64,000 nucleotides of DNA from Streptomyces sp. ISL-43 (GTDB taxonomy: Bacteria > Actinomycetota > Actinomycetes > Streptomycetales > Streptomycetaceae), in the NCBI RefSeq assembly GCF_018614195.1, contig NZ_JAGGOT010000029.1:62001-126000 (forward strand), in the 5' to 3' direction. This document shows, one piece after another, positions 15,982-25,485 of the stretch. Under the pieces are notes generated by a model. It did no database searches. It was not told the DNA's origin and was given only the letters and a program-made list of their open reading frames with translations. The first letter of the stretch is position 1. Each line of letters opens with the position of its first letter. The position numbers were made by a program, and so were the translations under genes.

Positions 15982-18435
15982 GTGAAGGGCGATGCCGCGC
16001 CGGTGGGTGAGGGCGCCGCACCCGAGGTGCTGGCGCTCGCCAAGGTGGTGGCCAGACTGCGATCGGAAGTCATCGATCTGGAGGGCATCGCCGCGACCGC
16101 GGCCGTCGTCGAACGGGCCAAGGGTGTCCTGATGGCCCGGGCGGGAGTCTCCGCCGAAGCGGCGTACGAGATGCTCCTCGACCGAGCCGGCGTGCGGGGC
16201 CACACCGTCCTGGAGGAGTGCTGGATCGCCCTGGGGCAGGTCCGCCCCCACCCGCCGCCCGCGACCGACGGACCCTCCCCGCCCACCACCGCGCCCACGG
16301 GAGACCGGAAGGAGCCGGCCGGCTCGGCCTTCAGCCGCCGGCGCTATCTCGTCGGCCGCCGCGACGCCGACGCCGCACTGCGTCCGCTCCTGGCCCGGCT
16401 CGCCGCCGGCCTGACGGCGACACACGGCGGCGACGACATCGCGGAGCTGCTGCGGAGCGTGTTCGGCGGCGCCGCCGGCGTGGACGCGGTGATGATCTAC
16501 TCTCTGACCGCCGCCGGAAGCCTGGAGCTGACCGGCCACGCGGGCATCGGCGAGGCGCTGGCCGAGCGGTGGCGCCACGTCCCCCCGCTCAGCGGTGTCG
16601 CCGCCCACGAGGCGATCGCCGGGCGCCGGGCCCTGTGGCTCGAGGACCCGGAGCAGGACGCCCGGCGCTACCTGCTGATCGGGGACCCGCCGGACCGGTG
16701 GCCCGCCCGCGCCTGGCTGCCCGTACCCGGCGACGGACCCGCGAAGGCGGCCATCGGGTTCCTGCGCGCACGGCCGGGCCCCTTCGCCGCCGACACCCGG
16801 GCGCTGCTGCGCCAGGCCGCCCGGCTGTGCCAAGGTCCGCTGGCGACGCCGGAGCGGCCCCGCGACGCCGCCGACGAGGGGGCCCGGGACAGCGCCGAGG
16901 TGGCATCCGTCCAGCGGATCCTGGAAGCGCTGGTCGGATCCGCGATCCTGCTCACACCGCTGCGCTCGGAGACCGGCGAGGTGGAGGACTACCGTATCGA
17001 CGCGGCCGCGCCCGAGTCGGTGGACGTGGCCGGGCGGCGCGGCAAGGAGCTCGTGGGCCGCCGGATCCTGGAGACGTACCCGACCGTGGCGGGCACCGCG
17101 CTGTGGGAGGGGTACCTGGAGACGCTCACCACGGGAACCGGGTACGAGGGAGAGCCCTTCACTTACGAGGAGGTGCTCTCCGGCGTTCCCCACCAGTCCG
17201 TCTACTCGGTCCGGGCGTCCAGACTGGGAGACCACCTGGTCGTGTCCTGGATCCGCCACGACACCAGCGAGCGCGAGGCGCGGCGGCTGGCCGACATGCA
17301 GCGCCTGGGCAACCTCGGCTGGGCCGGCTGGAACCTGGCCACGGACACCATCACCTGGTCCGATCAGGTCTACGCCATCTTCGACCGCGATCCCCGCGAG
17401 GGGCCGATGTCGTTGGAGGAACTGCCGCAGCACCTTCTCCCCGACGACCTTCCGAGCCTGGGCACGGCCGTCCAGTGGCTCTTGAGGGAGGGGGAGCCGA
17501 TCGACCAGCCGTTCCGGATCGCCACCGTGCACGGCGTCCGCCACCTGCGGATCGTCGCCGAGGCCCAGACGGACGCCGACGGCACCCCGGTCGAGGTGCA
17601 CGGCTTCTTCCAGGACCTCAGCGCGCAGCGTGCGGCCGAGCTCGCGCTGCTCGAGAGCGAGCGCGCCGTACTCCTCCAGCGGGGCATGCTCCAGGCCGAA
17701 CGGGCGCTCGCCGCCCGCCTCCAGGACACCCTGCTGCCGATCCCCGAGCAGTCCTTGGAACTGGCCGGCCTGTGCATCGACGTCGCCTACGTCCCCGCCG
17801 ACAGGGGGATCAACGTCGGCGGCGACTGGTACAGCGCCATCGAACTCCCCGACAAGAGCGCCCTGTTCGTCGTCGGAGACGTGGCCGGCCACGGTCTGGC
17901 CGCCGTGGGCACCATGGCCCAGCTGCGGTTCACCACGAAGGGCATGACCGTCACCGGCTCGGCCCTCCCCGACGTCCTGCGCCGGCTCAACTCCCTCCTG
18001 CTCCACACCGCTTCGGACCCGGCCGCCACCGCCACCGCCACCATGGTCATGGCCCGCTACCAGCCCTGGGACCGGCGCCTGATCTGGGTACGGGCAGGAC
18101 ACTTGCCCCCCTTGCTGATCCGGGGCGACCGGGCGAACTTCCTCGATCAGCCGCAGGGCAGGCTCCTCGGCGCCACCTTCGATGCCTCGTACGGGCAGGC
18201 CGTCCTCGACCTCCTGCCCGGCGACCACCTGCTGCTCTACACCGACGGACTCGTGGAAGAACCGGGCGAGGACATCGAGATCGGACTCGAACGGCTCGCC
18301 GCGGCCACCCTGCGACTCCTGCGCGAGGGCGGCGGTGAAACACTCGCCCGGACGCTCGCCGCCCTGTGCACGAGTAGCCGCGACGACATCTGCGTCCTGG
18401 ACATCCATGTCCCGGACGCGAAAGAGACGGCGTAG
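15982..18435 (+). CDS. ANTAR-GAF-PAS-SpoIIE serine phosphatase (first of pair)
   Basis: 817 residues from GTG. An N-terminal ANTAR-type helical domain (about 25-90: VVERAKGVLMARAGVSAEAA), a GAF-like sensor (about 115-290), two PAS-like segments (about 300-425 and 435-550, the second ending FFQDLSAQRAAEL) and a C-terminal PP2C/SpoIIE phosphatase from about 570. The phosphatase keeps its metal aspartates in NVGGDWY, VVGDVAGHG and LLYTDGLVE. Proteins of this kind dephosphorylate anti-anti-sigma (STAS) proteins in partner switching. ANTAR domains usually bind RNA; as an N-terminal fragment here the role is unknown. The kinase, sigma factor and STAS genes a few kilobases downstream are plausible partners. 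Confidence 0.9.
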   Translation: MKGDAAPVGEGAAPEVLALAKVVARLRSEVIDLEGIAATAAVVERAKGVLMARAGVSAEAAYEMLLDRAGVRGHTVLEECWIALGQVRPHPPPATDGPSPPTTAPTGDRKEPAGSAFSRRRYLVGRRDADAALRPLLARLAAGLTATHGGDDIAELLRSVFGGAAGVDAVMIYSLTAAGSLELTGHAGIGEALAERWRHVPPLSGVAAHEAIAGRRALWLEDPEQDARRYLLIGDPPDRWPARAWLPVPGDGPAKAAIGFLRARPGPFAADTRALLRQAARLCQGPLATPERPRDAADEGARDSAEVASVQRILEALVGSAILLTPLRSETGEVEDYRIDAAAPESVDVAGRRGKELVGRRILETYPTVAGTALWEGYLETLTTGTGYEGEPFTYEEVLSGVPHQSVYSVRASRLGDHLVVSWIRHDTSEREARRLADMQRLGNLGWAGWNLATDTITWSDQVYAIFDRDPREGPMSLEELPQHLLPDDLPSLGTAVQWLLREGEPIDQPFRIATVHGVRHLRIVAEAQTDADGTPVEVHGFFQDLSAQRAAELALLESERAVLLQRGMLQAERALAARLQDTLLPIPEQSLELAGLCIDVAYVPADRGINVGGDWYSAIELPDKSALFVVGDVAGHGLAAVGTMAQLRFTTKGMTVTGSALPDVLRRLNSLLLHTASDPAATATATMVMARYQPWDRRLIWVRAGHLPPLLIRGDRANFLDQPQGRLLGATFDASYGQAVLDLLPGDHLLLYTDGLVEEPGEDIEIGLERLAAATLRLLREGGGETLARTLAALCTSSRDDICVLDIHVPDAKETA

Positions 18436-18517
18436 ACGGCTTGGGCCACCGGCCGCGGGTGAACCGTAGAATCCGAAGTATGGGTATGTGTGCCCACATC
18501 GAGGGGCATGGGCCGAC

Positions 18518-20836
18518 ATGACGACCCCTGACACCGGTGCGTCCGGACCACCCCGACCCGGACCGGGTCACGGGCCGGGCGACAACGCCCTGGCCGAAGC
18601 CGTCACCGCCCTCACCGCCGAGGTCGGCGCCATGCAGCACGACCGGGCCCGGCGGCGGCTGCTCGATCTCGCCACCGGCGTCCTGACCGTTCAGCTGGCC
18701 ACCACGCCCGCCGAAGCCGCGGACCACCTGCTGAGGCTGGCCGTCTCGACGGGGCTGGGAGCGGTGGACCTGGCCGCCGACATCGTCAACGCCGCCGTCG
18801 GTGCCGTCGTCGTCGCCGCCCCCGAAGGTCAGGTCCCGACGGCTTCCCATGCCCGGCGGGCACGCCGCAGCACCGCGGCCGCCCTGGCCGCCGACAGCGC
18901 CGGCGAGGCCGTCGATACGCTGCTGGAGGGGGGACTGCGGCCTCTCGGCGTGCGCTCGGTGTTCCTCTGGCGGCTCACGGAGAGCGGCTGCCTGGCCCTC
19001 GTCGGGCAGGCCGGGGCCAGCCGCCAGGAGGCCGTGCACTGGCAGTGGGTCCCGCCGGAGGCCGGCGGCACGCTGCACGAGGCGATGGCGGGCGGCACAC
19101 CCGTCTGGCTGCCCGAGGGCACCCCCGCGGGCCGGCCGCGGCTTCCCGGGGCCGCCGCGGACGGCGCCCGCGCGCTGATGCCCGTACGGGACCAGGGGCG
19201 GGTCGCCGGGCTGCTGCTGGCCACCTGGGACGGGCCCGACCCGCTGGAGGAGCCGCTGCGCGGGGCCCTGGTCGAACTGTGCGAGCCCGCGGCCCGCGTC
19301 CTGGACTGGGACGCGGAGGAGCCGGGGGGCCCGCGCATCGTGGCGGGGCTGCTCGATCTGCTCCAGCAGCCCGCCGCGGTCGTCCTGGGCGCGGAGCAGG
19401 AGCCCGCCAAAGGCCTCGAAGTCGTCGAGTACGTGAACAGCGCGGCCCGCCGGGCCCTCGGCGCGGTGCGCGACCCGGTCGGGCGGCCGGTCGCGCAGGT
19501 GTTCCCGTACGCCCATGAGGGCCTCGTCCGGATGCTCTCGGCCGCGGCGACCGGAGCGGGGCCGCGGTACGAGCAGAGCCTGCCCGTGCGGGGGCCGCAA
19601 TCGCCGCTGTCGGCGCCCGGTTCCATGGCGCACGTCCAGGTCCTGCCGCTGGGCCGCTCCCGCAGCGCGGTCCTGTGGGACTGCGCCGACGACAGCCCGG
19701 TCCTCGCCCGCGTACTGGGCCGGCTGGAGCAGCTGGCCTCCTTCGACGACGATCTGCTGACGGGCCGCTCCCTGTGGAGCGAGAAGGCCTACTCCATCTT
19801 CGGCATGGACCACACGCAGGAGCCCGTGCCCCTGCGCCTGCTCGCCGCACGGCTGCACCCGGACGACACCGGCGCGCTGCGCGATCTGATGTCCGCCCTC
19901 ACGGAGCGGCACGAGGGGGCGCACGCGCTGGTACGGGTCGTCCGCGAGGACGGCGGCGTGCGCCACGTGCGCATCGCGGCCGAGCCCGTCCTCAACGCCG
20001 GGGTGCTGACCGGCCTGGCAGGCGTGTACCAGGACGTCTCCGCCCAGTACCGCACCGAAATGGCACTGACCGCCAGCTTCGACCGGCTCAACGCCGCCCA
20101 CGCGGAGGCGGAGCTGCGCAACCAGGTCGTCCGGCAGTTGCAGGAGGCGATCGTGCCGGAGGCGCCCGCGCTGGAGGCCACCCCCGGACTGCGGATCGCG
20201 GCCCGCTACCGGCCGGCGGCCCAGGAGTACCGGGTCGGCGGGGACTGGTACGACGTACAGCCGCTGCCCAGCGGACGGGTACTGCTGACCGTCGGGGACA
20301 TCGCCGGGCACGGCATCGACGCCGCGAACGGCATGGTGGCGCTGCGCAACGCGCTGCGCGGCCTGGCCTTCACCGGGTGCACCCCGGGCCGGCTCATGGA
20401 GTGCCTCAACGAGGTGGCCCTGCACACGTCCGGCCAGCCCACCGCCACCGCCCTGTGCGGCCTGTACGACCCGGCCGACCACACGCTGTGCTGGACCGGC
20501 GCCGGGCACCCGCCGCCGCTGCTGCTGCGCGACGGGCGGGCCCTTTTCCTGGAGAGCCCGCACAACATCCTGCTGGGGGCCCTGCCCGGAGCCCGGTACG
20601 AGGAGAAGGTCACCCGGCTGCGCCCGGGCGACACGCTGCTCCTTTACACGGACGGTCTGATCGAGCGACGGCACTCCGGGCTGGACGAGAGCCTGGCGGT
20701 ACTGCGGGGGGCGGCGCAGCGGCTTGCGGCCGCCGAGCCGGACGAGCAGGCCGAGCGGCTGATGGCGGAGGTGAGCGGGGACACCGACGACGACACGAGC
20801 CTGGTGGTCGTACGGGTCGCCGGACGGGAGCCCTGA
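18518..20836 (+). CDS. ANTAR-like-GAF-PAS-SpoIIE serine phosphatase (second of pair)
   Basis: 772 residues from the ATG at 18518; an in-frame GTG at 18488 is an alternative. Same layout as the gene before it: a divergent ANTAR-like helical domain (DRARRRLLDLATGVLTVQL), GAF-like region, PAS-like segments ending GVYQDVSAQYR, and a SpoIIE phosphatase with VGGDWYDV, TVGDIAGHGIDA, GAGHPPPLLL and LLYTDGLIE, all metal ligands present. It follows the first phosphatase by 82 bases and looks like an old tandem duplication that has diverged. The stop lies two bases from the stop of the opposing hybrid kinase. Confidence 0.9.
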   Translation: MTTPDTGASGPPRPGPGHGPGDNALAEAVTALTAEVGAMQHDRARRRLLDLATGVLTVQLATTPAEAADHLLRLAVSTGLGAVDLAADIVNAAVGAVVVAAPEGQVPTASHARRARRSTAAALAADSAGEAVDTLLEGGLRPLGVRSVFLWRLTESGCLALVGQAGASRQEAVHWQWVPPEAGGTLHEAMAGGTPVWLPEGTPAGRPRLPGAAADGARALMPVRDQGRVAGLLLATWDGPDPLEEPLRGALVELCEPAARVLDWDAEEPGGPRIVAGLLDLLQQPAAVVLGAEQEPAKGLEVVEYVNSAARRALGAVRDPVGRPVAQVFPYAHEGLVRMLSAAATGAGPRYEQSLPVRGPQSPLSAPGSMAHVQVLPLGRSRSAVLWDCADDSPVLARVLGRLEQLASFDDDLLTGRSLWSEKAYSIFGMDHTQEPVPLRLLAARLHPDDTGALRDLMSALTERHEGAHALVRVVREDGGVRHVRIAAEPVLNAGVLTGLAGVYQDVSAQYRTEMALTASFDRLNAAHAEAELRNQVVRQLQEAIVPEAPALEATPGLRIAARYRPAAQEYRVGGDWYDVQPLPSGRVLLTVGDIAGHGIDAANGMVALRNALRGLAFTGCTPGRLMECLNEVALHTSGQPTATALCGLYDPADHTLCWTGAGHPPPLLLRDGRALFLESPHNILLGALPGARYEEKVTRLRPGDTLLLYTDGLIERRHSGLDESLAVLRGAAQRLAAAEPDEQAERLMAEVSGDTDDDTSLVVVRVAGREP

Positions 20837-20837
20837 C

Positions 20838-23774
20838 TCAGCGGTCGCGGTCGGGTTCCCGGCCGGGGCGGGGGCCGCTCTCGCGCTCGGCGAGGCAGGC
20901 GCGGATGACGGCGATCAGGTTCTGCGGGTCCACCGGTTTGGTCACGTAGTCGGTCGCTCCCGCGGCGAGGGCCTCCGCGCGGTCGTCCGGCATGGCCTTG
21001 GCGGTGACCACGATGACGGGTACGTCGCTGTAGCCGGGCATCCGGCGGATGGTGCGGGTGGCCGCGTACCCGTCGAGCCCGGCCATCATCAGGTCCATCA
21101 CCACGAGGTCCACGTCCCCGCGGCCGGCCAGCAGCGTGATGCCGGTCTCGCCGTTGTCGGCGGCCAGGACGCGCAGGCCCGCGGTCTGGAGCATGGCGGT
21201 GAGGGCGAAGACGTTGCGGGCGTCGTCGTCGACCACCAGCACGGTCCGCCCGCCCAGATCGGGCATCGGCTCGCCCGGCCTGCCCGCGGACAGCGGCGCC
21301 TCCGCGGCGACGGAGGCGGCCGGGGCCCGGCCGTCGCGCACGGGGAGGTACAGCGCGAAGCGGCTGCCCTGGCCTTCCGTGCTCTGCGCGACGATCACCC
21401 CACCCAGCAGCCGGGCGACCTCACGGCTGATGGACAGCCCGAGGCCCGTACCGCCGTAGGCGCGCGAGGTCGTCGCGTCACCCTGCCGGAAGGCCCCGAA
21501 CACGGACTCCAGCCGGTCGGCGGGGATGCCGATTCCGGTGTCGATCACCTGGAAGGCGACCACCGGGCCGCTCTCCTTCAGCGTGGCCGGCAGTTCGTCG
21601 GGGGCCGCCAGGGTCACGCGCAGGGAGACCCTGCCGGTCTCGGTGAACTTCAGGGCGTTCGAGAGCAGGTTGCGCAGGACCTGGCGCAGCCGGGCCTCGT
21701 CGGTGGTCAGGTCGTCGGGCACGGCCGGGGCGGCGGCCACCGTGAACTCCAGCCCGCGTTCGTCGGCGACCGGCCGGAAGGCGGCGTCCACGTAGTCGAG
21801 CAGCCGGCGCAGCGACACCGTTTCCGTGTGCACGTCCATCTTCCCGGCCTCGACCTTGGAGAGGTCGAGGATGTCGTTGATCAGCTGGAGCAGATCGGAT
21901 CCCGCCGAGTGGATGACGGTCGCGTAGTCGACCTGCTTCTCCGTCAGGTTTCCTTCCGGGTTCTGCGAGAGGAGCTGGGCGAGGATCAGCAGGCTGTTCA
22001 GCGGAGTGCGCAGTTCGTGGCTCATGTTGGCCAGGAACTCCGATTTGTACATCGAGGTGCGGGACAACTGCTGGGCCCGGGTCTCCAGTTCCTGGCGGGC
22101 CTGCTCGATCTCCAGGTTCTTGCTCTCGATGTCCCGGTTGCGTTCCGCCAGCAGGGCCGCCTGTTCCTTCAGTTCGGCGTTGGAGCGCTGCAGTTCCTGC
22201 TGTCCGTGCTGGAGTTCCTGCGAGCGGGAGCGCAGTTCGGCCGTCAAATCCTGGGAGCGTTCCAGTAGTTCGTCGGTGCGGGCGTTCGCTATCAGTGATC
22301 TGACGTTGACGCCGAGCATCTCGGTGAACTGCTCGAGGAAGTCCCGGTGCAGGGGGTGCAGCGGGTGGACGGAGGCGAGCTCCACGGCGCCCAGCACCTG
22401 GTCCTCGGCGACGATCGGCAGGACGACCAGGGTGGTCGCGTCGGCGGCTCCGGTGCCGGAGGCGATGACCGCGTAGCCGGGCGGGAGGTCGTCGACGATG
22501 ATCGCGCGCCGGCCGGCGGCGGCCTCGCCGACCAGGGACTGGCCGATCCGGAACCGGCGGGGGCCCGCGTCGGGGGCGTCGGGCAGCCCGTAGGTGGCGA
22601 TCGCCACCAGCTCGATGCCGTCGGACCGCTCCTGGGCCAGGAAGAAGCTGCCGTACTGGGCATCCACCAGCGGCGGTACCTCCCGCATCAACAGGCGGGC
22701 CACGGCGGGGAGTTCGCGGATGCCCTGGATCCGCCGGGAGACCCCCGCGAGACTGGACGCCAGCCACTCCTGGTCCTCGTTGGCCCGGGTGGTGGCGCGC
22801 AGCGACTCGACCATGGCGTTGATGTTGTCCCTGAGCTCCCCGACCTCGCCCGGGGCCTCCACGGTGATCGAGCGGGTCAGGTCGCCCTCGGCGACCGCGC
22901 TGGTCACCTCGGCGATGGCGCGTACCTGCCGCGTGAGGTTGCCGGCCAGTTCGTTGACGTTCTCGGTCAGCCGCTTCCAGGTGCCCGAGACGCCCTCGAC
23001 CTCGGCCTGGCCGCCGAGCCGGCCCTCGCTGCCGACCTCGCGGGCCACACGGGTGACCTCGGCGGCGAAGGAGGACAGCTGGTCGACCATCGTGTTGATG
23101 GTGGTCTTGAGCTCCAGGATCTCGCCACGGGCGTCCACGTCGATCTTGCGCGTGAGGTCGCCGCGGGCGACGGCCGTGGTGACCTGCGCGATGTTGCGCA
23201 CCTGGTTGGTGAGGTTGGTGGCCATGGAGTTGACGTTGTCGGTGAGGTCCTTCCAGGTGCCCGAGACCCCCCGGACGGTCGCCTGACCGCCGAGGTTCCC
23301 CTCGGTGCCGACCTCGAAGGCGACCCGGCTGACCTCCTCGGCGAAGGCCGAGAGCCGGTCGACCATGGTGTTGATCGTGTCCTTGAGTTCGAGGATCTCA
23401 CCGCTCGCGTCCACCCGGATCTTCTGCGTGAGGTCGCCCCGGGCGACGGCCGTGGCGACCTGCGCGATGTTGCGCACCTGCGAGGTGAGGTTGTCGGCCA
23501 TGCTGTTGACGCCGGTGGTCACCTCCCGCCAGACGCCGCCGGTGCGGGGGACCCGGGCGTGTCCGCCGAGCAGGCCTTGGCCCCCGACCTCCTGGGCCAC
23601 CCGGGTGACCTCGGACGTGACGAGGGACAGCTGGTCGACCATTCCGTTGTAGACGGCCACGATCTCGCCGGGGAGGCCGGCGGCGTCGTCGGGGAGCCGG
23701 GTGCTGAGATCCCCGTCCCGTACTGCGGTGAGCCCGGCCAGCAGCTTTTCCAGTATTTGGTCGGAATCATTCAT
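20838..23774 (-). CDS. Cytosolic multi-HAMP hybrid histidine kinase (Nik1-like)
   Basis: 978 residues from the ATG at 23774, which has GAGG six bases upstream. No membrane helices. The N-terminal 330 residues are a chain of HAMP units of about 92 residues each (repeated VRNIAQVxTAVARGDLTxKI and GEILELKxTINTMVDxLS). Then come a GAF domain (about 350-500), a coiled coil (510-580), HisKA with the phospho-acceptor in MSHELRTPLN (about 584), HATPase_c with DTGIGIP and GGTGLGLSI, and a receiver domain with Asp in VVMDLMMAGLDGY (about 892). Poly-HAMP kinases of this type sense osmotic stress in fungi (Nik1/Os-1); bacterial relatives are poorly known. Divergent from the sigma factor gene. Confidence 0.92.
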   Translation of the reverse strand: MNDSDQILEKLLAGLTAVRDGDLSTRLPDDAAGLPGEIVAVYNGMVDQLSLVTSEVTRVAQEVGGQGLLGGHARVPRTGGVWREVTTGVNSMADNLTSQVRNIAQVATAVARGDLTQKIRVDASGEILELKDTINTMVDRLSAFAEEVSRVAFEVGTEGNLGGQATVRGVSGTWKDLTDNVNSMATNLTNQVRNIAQVTTAVARGDLTRKIDVDARGEILELKTTINTMVDQLSSFAAEVTRVAREVGSEGRLGGQAEVEGVSGTWKRLTENVNELAGNLTRQVRAIAEVTSAVAEGDLTRSITVEAPGEVGELRDNINAMVESLRATTRANEDQEWLASSLAGVSRRIQGIRELPAVARLLMREVPPLVDAQYGSFFLAQERSDGIELVAIATYGLPDAPDAGPRRFRIGQSLVGEAAAGRRAIIVDDLPPGYAVIASGTGAADATTLVVLPIVAEDQVLGAVELASVHPLHPLHRDFLEQFTEMLGVNVRSLIANARTDELLERSQDLTAELRSRSQELQHGQQELQRSNAELKEQAALLAERNRDIESKNLEIEQARQELETRAQQLSRTSMYKSEFLANMSHELRTPLNSLLILAQLLSQNPEGNLTEKQVDYATVIHSAGSDLLQLINDILDLSKVEAGKMDVHTETVSLRRLLDYVDAAFRPVADERGLEFTVAAAPAVPDDLTTDEARLRQVLRNLLSNALKFTETGRVSLRVTLAAPDELPATLKESGPVVAFQVIDTGIGIPADRLESVFGAFRQGDATTSRAYGGTGLGLSISREVARLLGGVIVAQSTEGQGSRFALYLPVRDGRAPAASVAAEAPLSAGRPGEPMPDLGGRTVLVVDDDARNVFALTAMLQTAGLRVLAADNGETGITLLAGRGDVDLVVMDLMMAGLDGYAATRTIRRMPGYSDVPVIVVTAKAMPDDRAEALAAGATDYVTKPVDPQNLIAVIRACLAERESGPRPGREPDRDR
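22800..23660 (-). repeat. Tandem 276-bp HAMP-coding repeats
   Basis: Three full units and partial flanking units of about 276 bases encode the HAMP chain of the hybrid kinase. The anchor segment around VRNIAQV recurs at intervals of 276 bases (near 23470, 23195 and 22920). Nucleotide identity between units is high, so copy number could change by recombination. Confidence 0.85.
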
Positions 23775-23913
23775 ATCTGACCTCACTGCGATCCACTGTG
23801 CCATGAGAAGGGTCAGACGGCCCCGCGTGGGGAATATCCCCTCGGGAAGACCACGACGGTTCCCGCCGCCCGACCGGGCCGGCCGGAAGCCATACACCCG
23901 TCGGAGGAAGCTC

Positions 23914-24906
23914 ATGTCACCCGTTTCTCGCGGCACCGCGGATCCGCTCCTTGCCGAGCCCTACGCCGAGATTCCCGACGTCTCCGAGGTGCCCGACCTG
24001 CCAGATGTCCCCGAGGATCCGCTCGCGGTCGGCACGGCCGAGGCGCGGACCCTGTCCGTCGCGCTCTTCCGGCGCCTGAACCGGCTGCACGAGGGGACGC
24101 CCGAGTACTCGTACGTGCGCAACACGCTCGTCGAGCTGAACCTCAGCCTGGTGAAGTACGCGGCGCGGCGGTTCCGCAACCGTTCCGAGCCACTGGAAGA
24201 CATCGTCCAGGTCGGCACGATCGGCCTGATCAAGGCCATCAACCGGTACGACGTCGAGCGCGGGGTCGAGTTCACCACGTTCGCCATCCCCACCATCACC
24301 GGCGAGATGAAGCGGTTCTTCCGGGACACCAGCTGGTCCGTGAAGGTTCCGCGGCGCCTCCAGGAGCTCCGGCTCGACATCGCCAAGACGTACGACGCCC
24401 TGGAACAGAGCCTGGGGCGGCGGCCGACCGACCGCGAGCTCGCGCAGCGCCTCGGGATCAGCACCGCCGCACTGGCCGAAGGCCTCCAGGCGGCCAACGG
24501 CTATACCGCCGGATCCCTGGACGCCCCGGTGGGCCAGGAGGCGGACACCGGTCCCCGCGAGCGGCCGCTCGGGGCGGAGGAGGACGCGTACGACCGCATC
24601 GAATGCCTGGAGACGCTGAAACCGCTGCTCGCCACGCTCGGCGACCGAGACCGGCTGATCCTCTCGCTGCGCTTCGGCGAGGAGCTGACCCAGGCCGAGA
24701 TAGGCGACCGGCTCGGCCTCTCCCAGATGCACGTCTCGCGGCTGCTGGCCCGGATCATGTCCAGGCTGCGGGCCGGAATGCTCACGGACGCCCACGAGGA
24801 CGCCGACGAGGACCAGGGCGAAGACCAGCACGAAGACCGGCACGAACACCGGCACGAACACCGGCACGAGGACGCGAGGGCGCGGGCGGACTCGGCAGCG
24901 GGCTGA
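23914..24906 (+). CDS. SigB/SigF/SigG-family stress sigma factor with His-Glu tail
   Basis: 330 residues; the ATG follows GGAGGAAG. It is a group 3 sigma factor of the SigB/F type: region 2 with LVKYAARRFRNRSEPLEDIVQVGTIG and RGVEFTTFAIPTITGEMKRFF, region 3 with LGRRPTDRELAQRLGIS, and region 4 with RFGEELTQAEIGDRLGLSQMHVSRLL. It redirects RNA polymerase to stress or sporulation promoters of the GNNT-N14/16-GGGTA type and is normally held by an RsbW-like anti-sigma factor. Unusually, the last 40 residues are a Glu/Asp/His/Arg repeat (HEDRHEHRHEHRHED) that might bind metal or be a neutral expansion. An RsbW-like gene and two STAS genes follow on the other strand. Confidence 0.93.
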   Translation: MSPVSRGTADPLLAEPYAEIPDVSEVPDLPDVPEDPLAVGTAEARTLSVALFRRLNRLHEGTPEYSYVRNTLVELNLSLVKYAARRFRNRSEPLEDIVQVGTIGLIKAINRYDVERGVEFTTFAIPTITGEMKRFFRDTSWSVKVPRRLQELRLDIAKTYDALEQSLGRRPTDRELAQRLGISTAALAEGLQAANGYTAGSLDAPVGQEADTGPRERPLGAEEDAYDRIECLETLKPLLATLGDRDRLILSLRFGEELTQAEIGDRLGLSQMHVSRLLARIMSRLRAGMLTDAHEDADEDQGEDQHEDRHEHRHEHRHEDARARADSAAG

Positions 24907-24980
24907 CCGGAATCCCGGGTCCGGGCGTCAGGGGGCGGGGCTCAGGGGGGCGGGGGCGCGGCTCGGTGGTGCGGCCGGGC

Positions 24981-25472
24981 TCAGGCGGGGTGCGGGAACC
25001 CGTCCCGCCACCCGGAGAGCGTCCCGTCGCCCTGCCGCAGGACCGGCGGCGCGTCGAGCTCCACCCATACGCACTTCCCGCCGTCCACCGGCTCCGAGCC
25101 CCACTCCCGGGCCAGCCGCTCCACGATGAGCAGCCCATGGCCTCCGGGCCGGGCCGGGTCGGAGGGATGCCTGACGGTCGGCGCGACCGGACTTGCGTCG
25201 GTGACCTCGATGCGCAGCCGATCACCCGTGCAGCGCAGCAGGAGCGAGCTGGGCCCGCCCGCGTGCATGCAGGCGTTGGCCACCACCTCGGACACCAGCA
25301 GCAGGGCGTCGTCGGCGGTCTCGTACGCGCCGCCGCTCCCGCTCCCGGCCCCCGGCAGCCATTGCCACTCGGTCAGGGCCCGGCGGGTGAAGTCACGGCA
25401 CTGGCTGACGGCATCCGTGGTGTCGTGCAGAACCAGGCGCCGGGTCCGCTCCGGTTGCCGGCGCTCGCTCAT
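24981..25472 (-). CDS. RsbW-like ATP-binding anti-sigma factor / serine kinase
   Basis: 163 residues, GHKL-fold ATPase (HATPase_c_2). The N box reads LLLVSEVVANACMHAGG, and the G1/G2 regions are VTDASPVAP and PGGHGLLIVERLAREWG. Such proteins bind SigB-type sigma factors and phosphorylate STAS antagonists. The ATG has GGAGGAG six bases upstream and follows the STAS gene by 13 bases, so the two form an operon, an antagonist-antisigma pairing typical of rsbV-rsbW. The neighbouring sigma factor on the opposite strand is the obvious candidate partner, although Streptomyces has many such regulators. Confidence 0.88.
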   Translation of the reverse strand: MSERRQPERTRRLVLHDTTDAVSQCRDFTRRALTEWQWLPGAGSGSGGAYETADDALLLVSEVVANACMHAGGPSSLLLRCTGDRLRIEVTDASPVAPTVRHPSDPARPGGHGLLIVERLAREWGSEPVDGGKCVWVELDAPPVLRQGDGTLSGWRDGFPHPA

Positions 25473-25485
25473 CGCTGCTCCTCCG

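Noticed and set aside
18458..18487. SigB-type -10 (GGGTAT) ahead of the second SpoIIE gene
   Set aside because: No GNNT element at 14-16 bases upstream; the nearest is about 21 bases away.
20838..23936. Longer start of the hybrid kinase at 23936
   Set aside because: The extra 54 residues are low complexity and overlap the sigma factor leader; the ATG at 23774 has a GAGG site.
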